A DNA stretch of 64,000 bases, taken from positions 3,354,031-3,418,030 of the forward strand of contig OZ036003.1 of assembly GCA_964035015.1 (NCBI GenBank), written 5' to 3'. This DNA is from Corallium rubrum (Eukaryota; Cnidaria; Anthozoa; Scleralcyonacea; Coralliidae). Both the position numbers and the translations under genes were made by a program. Below, piece after piece: positions 1 through 10,552 of this stretch (the first letter of the stretch is position 1; each line of letters opens with the position of its first letter). Under the pieces are notes generated by a model, which worked only from the letters and a program-made list of their open reading frames with translations, had not been told where the DNA came from and did no database searches.

Positions 1-772
1 CACCAGTCACCAGTCACCAGTCACCAGTCACCAGTCACCAGTCACCAGTCACCAGTCACCAGTCACCAGTCACCAGTCACCAGTCACCAGTCACCAGTCA
101 CCAGTCACCAGTCACCAGTCACCAGTCACCAGTCACCAGTCACCAGTCACCAGTCACCAGTCACCAGTCACCAGTCACCAGTCACCAGTCACCAGTCACC
201 AGTCACCAGTCACCAGTCACCAGTCACCAGTCACCAGTCACCAGTCACCAGTCACCAGTCACCAGTCACCAGTCACCAGTCACCAGTCACCAGTCACCAG
301 TCACCAGTCACCAGTGATTAGTGATTAGTGATTAGTGATTAGTGATTAGTGATTAGTGATTAGTAATTAGTAATTAGTAATTAGTAATTAGTAATTAGTA
401 ATTAGTAATTAGTACTTAGTACTTAGTACTTAGTACTTAGTTCTTAGTACTTAGTACTTAGTACTTAGTACTTAGTACTTAGAACTTAGTACTTAGTACT
501 TAGTACTTAGTACTTAGTACTTAGTACTTAGTACTTAGTACTTAGTACTTAGTACTTAGTACTTAGTACTTAGTACTTAGTACTTAGTACTTAGTACTTA
601 ATACTTAGTAATTAGTACTTAGTAATTAGTAATTAGTAATTAGTAATTAGTAATTAGTGATTAGTGATTAGTGATTAGTGATTAGTGATTAGTAATTAGT
701 AATTAGTAATTAGTAATAGTAATAGTAATAGTAATAGTAATAGTAATAGTAATAGTATAGTATAGTATAGTA
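1..772. repeat. 7-mer satellite array with ordered sequence variants
   Basis: Head-to-tail 7-mers fill the left edge and the array probably continues outside the window. CACCAGT runs from 1 to about 315, GATTAGT to about 364, AATTAGT to about 413, ACTTAGT to about 600, then AATTAGT, GATTAGT and AATTAGT again to about 712. It collapses into a 6-mer (AATAGT) to about 755 and a 5-mer (AGTAT) to 772. Variants occur in homogeneous blocks rather than mixed. No coding content. Confidence 0.97.
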
Positions 773-820
773 TGAAAGTTAGAGGTCTAATTTTGTAATT
801 AGACCTCTAACTTTCATACT
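769..820. repeat. Perfect 24-bp-arm hairpin at the satellite edge
   Basis: Arms 769-792 and 797-820 are exact reverse complements around a 4-nt loop. The hairpin sits exactly where the satellite ends, so it may be a foldback or the remnant of an inverted-repeat element. Confidence 0.9.
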
Positions 821-827
821 ACATAGT

Positions 828-1981
828 CCCCGAGCCCGGGCGTAGGGCCGAAGGCCCGGAGCCCGGGTGAGGGTGCTAATTTCGACGTGCGTGGAGTCCA
901 CTTTACACGCGAGATGAAAAGCCGAAAGCAATTCTGAAACCTGTTTGTATATATGTTATCAAATCCACAACTTGCGCAGTTCGAATAGCAGGGTACTGGT
1001 AACTAACCTGTTAAATTATTCAAATTATTTAAATTTACGTCAGCAAATATATAATTTATAAGTTCGGTTGGATTACGAAATAGTTTTTCAACGATCATGA
1101 CGAAAGAAATCTTTGCCAGAAAAAATGGTTTCAGCTAAAATGCTAAAATGTACGTCAATATTACTATGGAAAAAGACAAAAGAAAGAAGACTAACAAGAG
1201 ATGTGGCAGCGAGAAAAAGACAACAATACCATTGGAAAAAGCCTAAAAATTTTAAAATACGATAAAGACCGAAAACGGTGCCGACCGAAATGTAAAACTG
1301 AAAGAAGAAGGATGTGTCCTGAAACTGTTCAAAGCCGGTAAGGAATTTTGCTCTGGTGTATTCTACATAACTCGAGAGGGAACAATGAGGAAATTTTGAA
1401 ACAAACGGCTTTTTACATCATGAAGAGAACTGAATGATGCCTTGTCATATTTAATTTAAGTTTATGTGTCAACAACGAAAAAAAGTACGAAACCGCGAAC
1501 GAGAAAAACAATCTGAAAAGACTAGACTGAATTGCCAGTGTTTGTGGTGACAAAAGCAGAAGAAAGTTTAACGGTAGGAGATTCGTATTACTATTTACCA
1601 GTTTAGCTGAGTTAAATCGGAAGAAATCTTGAAAATGAAAATTAACATAAATAATATTTTGTCTGGAATTGTCTTTGAACGCTAGGACATTGACATTGTG
1701 TCTTCTCTTGGCCATTGTTTATATATGATATATTTTTGAATGAAAATTTGTTATTTGCTTCATCTCGTTGTTTGTTTGTTTTTTAACATTGACTTTGCAT
1801 GTTCTTTCGGTGTTTCAATACATGACTACAGATGAACCTTGCTAACTAATTTTCTGGGATGTTTTCTGATCTGTGTGTCATTTATAATAAAACAAAAAAC
1901 AGAAATTAGGGGGGGGGGTAGGGGGGGTTAAAAAATGCATATAAAGCGGGCGAGGGGTTGTTGCGTTCATGTATTTCTAGT
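828..1981. mobile_element. Dispersed repeat, copy A (about 1.15 kb)
   Basis: Nearly identical to 22575-23721 over its whole length. Both copies start at CCCCGAGCCC and end at GTATTTCTAGT, with unrelated flanks, which defines the element ends. No ORF of note, no clear terminal inverted repeat and no clear target duplication were seen. Both copies carry a G-rich run close to the right end. Class unknown; it behaves as a non-autonomous transposon. Confidence 0.85.
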
Positions 1982-2049
1982 AATATAGTAAATATAAAGT
2001 ATAGTAAAACACATCTATTTGACTATTTACAAATCGTTTTCATATGCTA

Positions 2050-3606
2050 TTATCTAAAAATGTGAGTAGTGATTTTACTTTCAAAGGACATGAGGGAGTT
2101 GCTCTCCCTAACTTCTTTTGGTAAAGAATTCCAAATGTATGCCCCGTCAAACATGAAGCTTTTTTTCATGCTATTAGTACGCGGCTGTGGTAAGCAGAGT
2201 ACTTGAAATGTCTCGAAGTTCATAATTTGACATTTCACTTTTGAAGGTAAATAATTCAGTAAGTGATTTAGGACCCATTTTGTTAAACAATTTAAACATC
2301 AGTTTTGCCTTAGCCTTTTTCCTTTCTGCTTTAAGTGGCTCCCAGCCTAAAGCACCTAAAGCAACCAAATGATCTACATCATTGCTCATGTTCATTATGA
2401 TTCGAGCAGCTCTGTTTTGGAGCTTTTGGAGGCGTTTTGATTGCGTTTCACCAAACACATCCCATACTTCACAGCAATAAGTAAAGTATGAGCGAACAAT
2501 AGAATTATATACAGAAACAAGCGTATTTTTCTCAACAAATTATTTTATTCGACGAAGAGCTGATATTCCTGATGCTATTTTCTTGCAAATGTTTTCAGTA
2601 TTATTCTTCCAAGACAAATACTGGTCAACAGTCACTCCAAGAGTTTTGCAATCATAAACTTGTTTAATTGGTTTGTTTTCTATGATAACGTTGGGCTGTT
2701 TATTTGAAATACTTTTTATCATTGGTTTAGATCCAATTAACATAGATTCAGTTTTGGCTACATTTAAACTTAGTTTATTTGCAATTAACCATTTCCTAAG
2801 GTTTTCTAAATCAGAATTCATTGCAGCTTCAACATCATTTATAGATTCTCCAGCAGCTGTTAGGTTTGTATCATCAGCAAACAATCGAGGTTTGGTTTTG
2901 TTTAAACACTGAGGCAAGTCATTAATATATAATAAAAAGAGTGATGGCCCTAAAACAGAGCCTTGTGGCACACCACACTTAACCAACCGCTCCGATGAAA
3001 TAGTTCCATTTACTTGGCATTTTTTGGCCATTTTTATAAAGAGGTGATACTCTTGTCATTTTCCACTCATCAGGAAAAGTGCATAGTGCAATAGCCTGAT
3101 TAAGGATATAAGTTAATGAACTGGAGATAGCAGGTGCTGCTAGTTTTAAAATTTTACTTGAAACTTTGTCAATGCCAGTGGCTTTTGCACTAGAAAGGCC
3201 ACGCAGGAGATGGTAAACTTTGTTGGTAGTAATTGTCTCAAATGCTGTGAATTCTGATTTAGGTTTCTTAATATATTCTTGAAATTGTAATTTGAGGTAT
3301 CAATTTTGCTAGCTAAGTCAGGACCAATATTTGAAAAGAACTCATTGAAGCCCTCTGCAATGTCTTCAGAATTTATTAAATTTTTTCCACTTATATTCAA
3401 CTCATTTACTTTTGTTGGTTTGTTTTGTCTGCCTAGTAAGTTGTTTATTGTTTTCCAAGCCTCTTTTGGATTATGTTTTTGACCAGCAATTCTCTTGGAG
3501 TAATAATCTTTTTTGGCTTTTCTTATTTCTATATTTACTTTATTTCTGGTTTGTTTATACACTACCCAATCTGCTTCAAGGTTTTTCACAATGGCTTTCC
3601 TCTTAA
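2050..3606 (-). pseudogene. LINE ORF2, linker and reverse transcriptase, broken
   Basis: This would be the C-terminal two thirds of a LINE ORF2 polyprotein, which reverse transcribes the element RNA at the target site. Visible are the pre-RT linker with NKPTKVNELNISGKNL and AEGFNEFFSNIGP, then RT motifs GVPQGSVLGP and the FADDTN catalytic box near 2870-2900, then a C-terminal tail with RAARIIMNMS and AYIWNSLPKEVRES. Frame changes occur near 3240, 2530 and 2200. The segment that should carry palm motif A (the first catalytic aspartate, usually in an F-D-x-x-x-A-F-D context) is missing at about 3028: the reading jumps from SPLYKNG to VNGTISSERL. The enzyme could not work. CR1/L2-type assignment is from general resemblance. 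Confidence 0.85.
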
Positions 3607-3939
3607 ATCTATCCCTCTTATTTATAAGCTTTTTGATCTCACTAGTAATCCAAGGGACTTTTTTTTATCTGATCTTTGTTTGTTGAATGGGTGCATGCTT
3701 ATTTAGTACTTCCTCATACAAATTCTTCCAAATCTCCCACATAGCATTTGGATTATCTGTGAAAAAGTACACATACTCCCCCATCGAAGTTTTTCATATT
3801 TCTAATTTCCACTATGTTTTCATCTTGTTTCTTAGAAATATGGATTTTTCTGATGGCAAATACCAAATTATGATCACTGATTCCTGTATGAATGACACCA
3901 GAATCTGAGATTTTCTCTGGTGTATTAGTAACTATATGA

Positions 3940-4551
3940 TCAAGGAAGGCTGGAGGTTGTCATGGTTACCCGAGTAGCTTCCTTAATCAATTGTGACAAT
4001 TGATACAATTCATACAGCGATTTTATTTTCTTGGTTGGTGTATCAGATTCTATTTTGAACATGTTGCAATTTAAATCACCAAGAATATACATTTCTTTAT
4101 TTTCATCATCAATCGCTTTGATTAATTTTTCAAAATTTTCAAAATTTTCAAAGAAATCATGTGGTGAATTTGGTGGTCGATAAATAGTTGCAACCAAAAA
4201 TGGTCGACTATGTGGCTTCATAATTTCTACACAAACAGCCTCCAATTCAGAGGGGAAAAGATCATTTCTTATTTTATAGTTGATGGAGCTACGCAAGTAG
4301 ATACAAACTCCACCCCCATTTCTTGATCTGTCTTTTCTAATAATATCATAGCCATCAAGGTCGATCATATTATCATCTATATTTAAATCAAGTCGTGTCT
4401 CATTAAAGCCAATCAGGTCAATGTGTTTGTTGGACATTGAGTAACGTATTTCATCAATCTTTTTAGGCAAACCGACAATGTTTAGCAAAGCCATCTTAAA
4501 ACCTCTTTCATTGCGAATAGAATTAAGGCTAGTAAAAAAATCGCTACCCAC
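3940..4551 (-). pseudogene. LINE ORF2, AP-type endonuclease domain
   Basis: This would be the N-terminal endonuclease of LINE ORF2, which nicks target DNA to prime reverse transcription. An open frame of 203 codons contains the family's landmarks in order: DLIGFNETRLD (catalytic glutamate region), RNGGGVCIYLR, ATIYRPPN and ILGDLNCN. It begins about 30 bp after the end of ORF1, the usual LINE spacing. The frame ends after TTSSLP and the following linker is in another frame, so ORF2 is not continuous. The region 3607-3939 should hold the end of the endonuclease and the connector, but I see only fragments. Confidence 0.85.
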
Positions 4552-4577
4552 ATTTTCATTTCATGGATTTATATTAA

Positions 4578-5110
4578 CTAATTTCTCATTACTTGACTGA
4601 CATATTCTAGATAATTTGTCCAGTCTTTCTTGCGATGTCCAACTAGTTGAAAAAAAGGCCGATCATTTCTTGTCGGTACCGGCCCAGTATTACTAGCTCT
4701 AGTTGACTTCAAGAAAGTGCAAAAGGCACTCCCTAGTGCTCTATCTCCCACTTTGTTCAAATGTAAATTTGAGCGGTTTAAAAGAGATTTGTCTATATCA
4801 TCATTATCAATATAATAAATTTAAAAATGAATATCAGAGCCCAGCAACTGACTTTGAAACAAGACATAATAAAAAGAAAAGAAAATCTACAATATAATAA
4901 ATGTTATGCTTTGTTTAAAGCATAACATTTATTATATTGTAGATTTTCTTTTCTTTTTATTATGTCTTGTTTCAAAGTCAGTTGCTGGGCTCTGATATTC
5001 ATTTTTAAATTTATTATATTGATAATGATGATATAGACAAATCTCTAAGTTATAGATTAAATTATTATAAGATGTTATCTTACTTGATGGAACTCGACCA
5101 CCATACTTTT
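4578..5110 (-). pseudogene. LINE ORF1, C-terminal part beyond the hAT-like insert
   Basis: On the minus strand just past 5110 the reading YGGRVPSSKITSYNNLIYNL continues the esterase fold left at 6866 (VTVSSVMKR). After the inverted duplication it resumes with YIDNDDIDKSLLNRSNLHLN and KVGDRALGSAFCTFLKST, the usual end of these SGNH-type ORF1 proteins. The conserved histidine region (SNLHLN) is present. Stops occur between the two pieces because of the hairpin. A final tail follows to the stop at 4578. Confidence 0.65.
4783..5046. repeat. Perfect inverted duplication, 130-bp arms, 4-nt loop
   Basis: Arms 4783-4912 and 4917-5046 appear fully complementary, with GTTT between them. The left arm in minus-strand reading belongs to LINE ORF1 (YIDNDDIDKS), so the right arm is an inverted copy of ORF1 sequence. 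Such near-zero-spacer palindromes usually arise by template switching or fold-back repair. No mismatches were found by eye. Confidence 0.93.
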
Positions 5111-5486
5111 CAGGGGCGGATCTAGGATTTTTGTCACCTTAGTCCAAAATATTTGGGTTCTAGGTGGGGGGGGGGGGGGGGGGGTGCAGGGGTGGTGGTC
5201 ATGCTCCCCGGCCCTAGAAAAGTTTAGCAGATTTAATTATTTTAACCATGAAATAGACAACAGATCAACAGATACAATACATCTACTTCAAATATTTGAT
5301 AAGATTCATGACTTCAAATATTTTTATATGAAACTGATAATCATACTGCAGGTTAGACCACTTCACTCCATGCAATAGCTCGAAACAGAGCTGTATGGGC
5401 AATTCCCAGATGCCTCAGACCTAAAACATTTAAATACTAGGTCAAATTCAAAAACGTTGTAGGCCTGACTCTGTCTCTGTATTAAG

Positions 5487-5746
5487 GGCTTATTTACAAG
5501 GAGGTATTATCCTAGCCACTGGGTTACTCTAGCACAATGGTTACCCTAGCTCTCATACATTTCCTGTGGGGTTCTTTTGTTTGTCGTATTTGCAAGGACA
5601 TGCACTTAGCTGGGTTATGTTTTGTCCTTGTAAATGCATTTGGTAGGGATAACTCACCTACCCAGGACAACTTTTTACCTGTTTGGTAACCACATCTACT
5701 AGAGTTGACCCAGGGTAGGATTAACTTTACCTTGGAAACAGGCCGT
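5487..5746. repeat. MITE-like imperfect inverted repeat
   Basis: The left sequence around TTTACAAGGAGGTATTATCC and the right sequence around GGATTAACTTTACCTTGGAAA are imperfect reverse complements enclosing about 190 bp. No ORF. It is nested inside the hAT-like element. Confidence 0.5.
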
Positions 5747-6125
5747 AACTATGGTCTCTCACATAAAATAACATAATTATGATTGCCAGACCTCACTATC
5801 TATTCTATGAATTATGAAGTAGTCTTTAACTTGTATTTCAATTCTTGCTACAATGCTAGTCTCAAAATCATATTAATATTCAATTAAGTTTTCAAACCAC
5901 TTATATCAACAAATACAAGAAGGGAAAACCGTGAATGAATTTGAGCTATACTTGCGCTACAAACACGTAGATATATAAATAAGATTCTAAATGCCATGTG
6001 GTCTCAATCGTGGCGAAGGTTGTTATTGTCGTATTATTAAAATTCCATGTAGAATTTATATGTCTTTATACGTTGAACGAACTTAAAGAAACTAGAAAAT
6101 AATTAAGGCAGAAAGATCTGCTTAC

Positions 6126-6380
6126 CTGAGAGCAGCACGAGGTTTCTTCTTGTCATTTTTGGCGTATATTTCCACGTATATCTCAGTGCCAAAATTCCTT
6201 TGAAGCGTCTTGCCAATCTTGGTATTAAAAATGCTCTTTGCGCAAAGCATCCTTCGCTTGTTGACCCTCGAGTCGACGGTATTAAACTTGCCGTTTTATA
6301 AATCTCTCGCAACACATCTCGTCGTTGTCCTTCAAAGCGAATACATCAAGATCTATCACGTTTGTATTAGGCAAAGCCAT
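6126..6380 (-). pseudogene. Possible first exon of an unidentified gene
   Basis: On the minus strand an ATG at 6380 opens MALPNTNVIDLDVFALKDND, continuing through DEMCCERFIKRQ. One base-level frame change near 6285 is needed to reach VDSRVNKRRMLCAKSIFNTK and IGKTLQRNFGTEIYVEIYAK. The reading then ends at a good donor, CTCAG/GTAAGC (6126/6125). Reading across one lesion to a donor suggests a decayed 5' exon. I do not recognise the family and no downstream exon was found. It lies inside the hAT-like element, so it may be cargo or a transposase remnant. Confidence 0.35.
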
Positions 6381-6543
6381 GTTCCAAACGAATGAATCCG
6401 CTTGCAGTGATACTAGTGCAAGTTAGTCAGAATCGATCACTGATCAGTCCACAAATCAGTCGAGAACTACAAAGTAAAACGCCGCTAAACCAATCCGTGC
6501 TCTTGATAAAGAGCTATCGAAAAATTAAGGCAGTCAGAAAGGG

Positions 6544-6690
6544 TGATACAAGGGGTCTAAATCCGTCGAGAAAGACAAAGAAATCCGGCGAACACTCGGC
6601 AAACCAATCACAGGTCGCTATAAAGGCTAATTTATAAATTCAACCAATCACAGCGGTTGATACAATAGGCTTAAATCCGCCGAGAAAGAA
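6544..6690. repeat. Duplicated CCAAT-containing segment
   Basis: TGATACAA-type sequence followed by AAATCCGYCGAGAAAGA occurs at 6544 and 6658, 114 bp apart. ACCAATCACAG occurs at 6603 and 6643. The segment lies upstream of the possible minus-strand exon at 6380 and could be its promoter; this is only a suggestion. Confidence 0.4.
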
Positions 6691-6865
6691 CAAAGTCAAC
6701 CGCGCGGCGCGGTTAAAATGCCGGTCGGCAGTCTCACCTAATCGATTGTCTCGGCGATCTCGAGAGTCGAGACTGAGGGAAGAACGATATACGATAATTA
6801 TTTTTTCTTGCGGATTATTTTACCTTAGTCGTATGATTATTTGACTAACGCTAAATCCGCCCCTG

Positions 6866-8077
6866 CCTTTTCATGACACTGGAAACAGTAACTCTCTCCG
6901 CTCGATGCTTCACTTTTTCTATAAGCTCTTCCATCTTCTCAGCCACCTTGTCTGCATCCTCGCGCACCAGATTATTGGTTCCGACGTGTAGAATGATGGT
7001 TTCGTACTCCTCATCGTGGCAATTTTCTTTAAACTTTTCGTGCAATTGACTTACAGTGGCACCACTGTACGGGTGGCAAACGGTCTTGCCTCTTGCCGCC
7101 CTTTCAATTTTCTTTTCCTCAATGTGTTTAATCATAGAGTCCCCAATGACCAGGGTCTTCTTGGTTTCTCTTGGTTGGTTTGGGTGTTGAGGTTTTCTTT
7201 GATTTCCTTGGGTCTTGTTCAATTTACGGAACTCCCGCTTCTGTTTGGTTCTGTAATCATTGATTTGCATGCGGATATTACTGTTTGTATCAGCTTCAAC
7301 TGGCAAGCTGTTTCCTTCAGCAACAAGGTCTTCGATAGCCAGGACAGCAAAGCGATTTTTTTCAACTGGCGTCGAAGGAATAGCGGTCTTTTTAGGTTTA
7401 TTCGAGCTTTGTCTTGATTCAACTTGAATCCACTCGTTTTGTTTGATGTCCAATAATGTTCTGATTCCATCGTTTTCTTCTTGTAACTCGGCCACAGTCG
7501 CTTTCAAATGCTCAATTTCGGTCGCCATTTTGTTGTTTTCAGTAACCAGCAACGTTTCCGCCATCTTTTCATTATGCGTTTTCTCTTCGAGTTTACTAAG
7601 CCAAGCGAGTACCAGTTCGAACTTAGCTTCTATTTCAGTTTGGTCGGGACAAAATTCATGTTTACCGCACTCGCTACACGTTGGCGAATGCAGAGGCAAC
7701 GACATGGCAGCGCACACGTGGCCGGCTGGTTCTTCGAGAATTTTGTAGTCGTTCGCTTTAGTTTCTTCATGGGCATGGCTTTTCAGGCTATTTAAAAGTT
7801 CGTTGTCACGATCTTTCACTATCTCGATCTTTTCCCTTTTCAAACCCTGCCATTTGAAGACCAATTCCTCACTTGAACTCGAAAATATTTTCACATTGCC
7901 ACCCGGTGATTTCCATTTCCCTGTCAGCTTCAAAACACTACACGTAAAATGCTTTAATTGCTCTATATTTCCCCTCCATGAGAGCTGAAGGCCACAGACG
8001 ACAAGAAAGTTGTTTCTTGGAGATAATTTATCGATTTGGTCGCTTTGATTCTCAGATTTTGAACTTGAATTTGTCAA
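6866..8077 (-). pseudogene. LINE ORF1, coiled coil plus SGNH/GDSL esterase-like domain, truncated
   Basis: ORF1 proteins of CR1-type LINEs bind element RNA, and some carry an esterase domain of unclear role. This open frame of about 400 codons has a cysteine/histidine stretch (CSECGKHEFCPDQTE), a leucine-rich coiled coil (EIEHLKATVAELQEENDGI) and the start of an SGNH fold: block I VIGDSMIKHI with the nucleophile serine, then SGATVSQLHE and block III ILHVGTNNLV. It runs off at VSSVMKR into the terminus of the hAT-like insert; the rest lies at 5110-4578. No ATG starts the frame. The best start is unclear, and a duplicated 23-bp segment precedes it at about 8090-8133. Confidence 0.8.
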
Positions 8078-8132
8078 ACACGAGGAGCTCAGATTTTCCT
8101 GACTAGCCGGCTCAGATTTTCCTGACTAACCG

Positions 8133-8224
8133 GCATGATTTTAAGTTGAATTTATCCAGCCCCTCTTTGATATTCTTAGCTAACTCAATGCCTGTGTGAC
8201 CTTTGACAATAGGCTGTCCAAAAC
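8133..8224 (-). pseudogene. hAT-like gene, segment beyond the 3.5-kb insert
   Basis: The minus-strand reading GQPIVKGHTGIELAKNIKEG directly continues ELLQVISFG from the other side of the insert at 11718, once one copy of the 7-bp duplication is removed. It then reads LDKFNLKSCR and meets the LINE 5' end. The remainder of the gene is not found in this window, so the LINE may have replaced or displaced it. Confidence 0.75.
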
Positions 8225-8333
8225 CAGGGCGTCTATAAGATAGGGCGGGGAAACGAGCCGTGTGCCCTGAAGTATGTGTGATGCGCGGGACCTCCCGAAT
8301 AATATTCGAACACATTGAGGAAATCGAGAAAAA

Positions 8334-9048
8334 TATGGCAGCCGCTGCTGACAACGAAGAGGAAGAACTTCAGTTAATACTTAGTTTAGACGACACCGAT
8401 GTTGATAAAGATGATCAACCATCTCCTATTATTCGACAGTCAACCAATAGTTTCGCTGTCAATGAAGTAATTTCAGTTCTTGAGAGGATTTCGTCGAGCG
8501 TGATAAAGGCCGAAGCCGACTTGGCGCAACAATACTGCTGAACACGCGCGGGAAAGAATTGTTTACCACTTTGGATTGCTTTGTATCTGTGTTTGTTGAG
8601 GCTTTTTGTCACTGCAACGATCGAGTGAAGAAGTTTAAAAGTGATAGCATACGGGCCATTAAGTTGAAGAGAGAGTTTACCTACCACGTTAAGAAACGAC
8701 CAAAACTCGGCGTTGTTTAATGCATGGCAACAGCTTGCAGGAAATACTCATTATTTACAAGTCGATTGCTCTCTCGTGGTATTTCAGCATGCTCTTCAGC
8801 ATTTTTGGAGCTGTGTTTCATTAAAGGAAAGTCAGTCTGTTGATGTAGAACGCCGTAGCCCAACTGTTAACGTTGCTGGATTGGAATGTTGTGGAGACGA
8901 AGCAGAGCGAGAAGCCATCCAACGACATGCTGGCTGGGCTATTATAAAGCGTGCAAGGGATGTAATTTATTCTGTAACACTCTTACAGAGGTTACCAAGA
9001 GGTGTTTACTTTCATTTTTCGAAAAATTTGGAGTGGATCACATAAAGA
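8334..9048 (+). pseudogene. Element ORF A, unknown protein, frameshifted
   Basis: The frame opens at ATG 8334 in a good context with MAAAADNEEEELQLILSLDD, an acidic N-terminus. It reads to about 8538, where a stop (TGC TGA) occurs while another frame carries on plausibly with NTRGKELFTTLDCFVSVFVE and AFCHCNDRVKKFKSDSIRAI. At about 8710 a second shift returns to the first frame with FNAWQQLAGNTHYLQVD. Later text includes EREAIQRHAGWAIIKRARDV. Two or three frameshifts make it non-functional. I do not recognise the family. It converges on ORF B and lies wholly inside the 3.5-kb element, so it is probably element-encoded. Confidence 0.55.
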
Positions 9049-9132
9049 ATTTCAACATTTTCAAATCGCTTATCACATCCTTGCCATTTACATACAGGAT
9101 TGTGCAGAACTTGTCTTTTTTCAAACACTCCT

Positions 9133-10552
9133 TCATACACTTTTTTTGAAAATGGCTTGCAAATCATTGTCAGTTTTTGGTCCTACTGTGGTCATTTTAC
9201 ATCTGTATTCTTCTAATTGTTGACATTTTCGTTTCCAATATTTCATTTCTTTTACTGATTTTCTTGTAACATCCAGAAGTTCTTCCTTTGATATATAGTC
9301 ATATCTAACCCTCCCCGGCTCTGTATTGCCTTTTTTATTGTTTACTCTTGAGAGCTTTGTTCTCAGGTAATGATCTGTACTTTTGCACGCCTCACAAGTA
9401 TTTGGTGTTTTAATTGTATCATCTTGCCAAAGAAATAGCATGCGTTTTGAAGACCTTATTACTTTTTCTTTATCTTTAGATATCAAGATGTCAACAAATG
9501 CTGCTGGAGTACCATCCTTGGTCTTGAATAGTGGTTGACTGCCATTCTGTGTCATGTGATTGATAAAGAGACTTGTACTTGTTGAAATGGCAGCTCTGGT
9601 GTACTTTCATGCTTCCAATTGTGTCAAGGAGATGTTTCAGATCTTTGTAGGTTTTTATGGTTTTTGGAACATCTGCCCAGTCCAGGTCAACACTCCGATT
9701 TTCCCCTTCCAAGTATATGGACCAAGTGCCAGCTGCTGTCAATTCTATTTTCCTTTCCGCATAACCAGGACATTTACCAAACTGATAGAAATGCAGGGTG
9801 TTCTTATCAGTGTTCAAATGCTTGGACCACTTGCTAGTTAATTTGGGCATTATATCCATTTCAAACTCTTGGTTGATGTAATTTATATCAAATTCTTTGT
9901 CTATGCAATCTTCATTAATTAGGGGGCATGTTTCAATCAGTGGTGTGCAGTGAGACTTCAGTTGGTGCACCACAGAATTAATTGTTATCTCATCAAACTG
10001 TTCGCCTTGTAAAGCTGGTATAAGAAGGTGCTTGTTTAGTTCTAGGAAAGATTTCACATTTTCCTGGAAATAGATCCACCTGCACACTCCTTTTGTTTTT
10101 CCAACACCCTTCACTGTGTTTGTGTGAACTCGATGGAAATAGTTCCTAATACTGTGATTGCTGTATTTCACACCAGTGATTTGGAAAATGACGTTGATCA
10201 TTGCATCAAATTTATTATGTGCATAAGTTTTGGTGAAGGGTAATGTTGGAAACACAAGGGTCGTCATGGAATAGAGTAGTAGCTCCTCCTCACGCAAATG
10301 AGAATCATTTACAAATTGCACAGGACTATTTGAAGTGAAATTCACATTAGAAGCATTGGGGTTGACAGCAATTGATGTTGTTAATCTGTTATTTCTTACG
10401 CCTGTGTCACTTGACGGAGTTGTATTATCATTCCACATAGAGTCCAGAATATTTCTTGGTGGCCGAGGAGGTGTGCTAAAGTCTGCTCTTCTTTTGTTTG
10501 TGTCAGTGGATCCTCTCACTGGCGAAACAGTTCTTTTCAAACTATTTGACAT
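9133..10552 (-). pseudogene. Element ORF B, unknown protein, one frameshift
   Basis: ATG at 10552 opens MSNSLKRTVSPVRGSTDTNK, a basic, low-complexity N-terminus. A globular part of about 240 residues follows, including KYSNHSIRNYFHRVHTNTVK and WSIYLEGENRSVDLDWADVP. Near 9606 the frame changes by one base (after DTIGSMK) and continues as YTRAAISTSTSLFINHMTQN, then NGSQPLFKTKDGTPAAFVDI, CEACKSTDHYL and a C-terminal helix KYWKRKCQQLEEYRCKMTTV. Together about 470 residues. No DDE signature was recognised; the zinc-like CEAC and the coiled tail hint at nucleic-acid binding. It fills the right half of the element. Confidence 0.55.

Larger units (their letters stand above)
5111..6865. mobile_element. 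hAT-like DNA element inserted in LINE ORF1
   Basis: Ends are CAGGGGCGGATCTAG (5111) and, inverted, CAGGGGCGGATTTAG (6865), a terminal type common in hAT elements. The LINE ORF1 reading breaks at one end and resumes at the other (VMKR, then YGGRVPSSK). Minus-strand flanks read TGAAAAGG before the element and TGAAAAGT overlapping its last bases, compatible with an 8-bp duplication carrying one change, though the boundary is ambiguous by 2 bp. Inside are a MITE-like inverted repeat, a G19 tract (5166-5184) and a possible short exon. No intact transposase. Confidence 0.65.
1982..8130 (-). mobile_element. CR1-like non-LTR retrotransposon (LINE), decayed and interrupted
   Basis: Reading right to left on the minus strand gives ORF1 (coiled coil then SGNH esterase-like domain, 8077-6866 and 5110-4578), then ORF2 (AP-type endonuclease 4551-3940, linker and reverse transcriptase 3606-2050). 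This order and an esterase in ORF1 are known from the CR1 clade. A hAT-like insert occupies 5111-6865 and an inverted duplication lies at 4783-5046. The 5' end falls near 8130, next to the end of recognisable hAT-like gene sequence. The copy is dead: frameshifts, stops and an internal RT deletion. Confidence 0.8.

Noticed and set aside
1-712. CRISPR-like array or telomere
   Set aside because: Units are contiguous 7-mers with no spacers, and no TTAGGG is present. The DNA is clearly eukaryotic.
5103-6873. Clear 8-bp target duplication of the hAT-like insert
   Set aside because: Flanks match only if two terminal bases are shared and one base is lost, so the duplication is not counted as proven.
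7016-7795. Plus-strand ORFs opposite the LINE ORF1
   Set aside because: Antisense shadows of a minus-strand coding region with recognisable domains.
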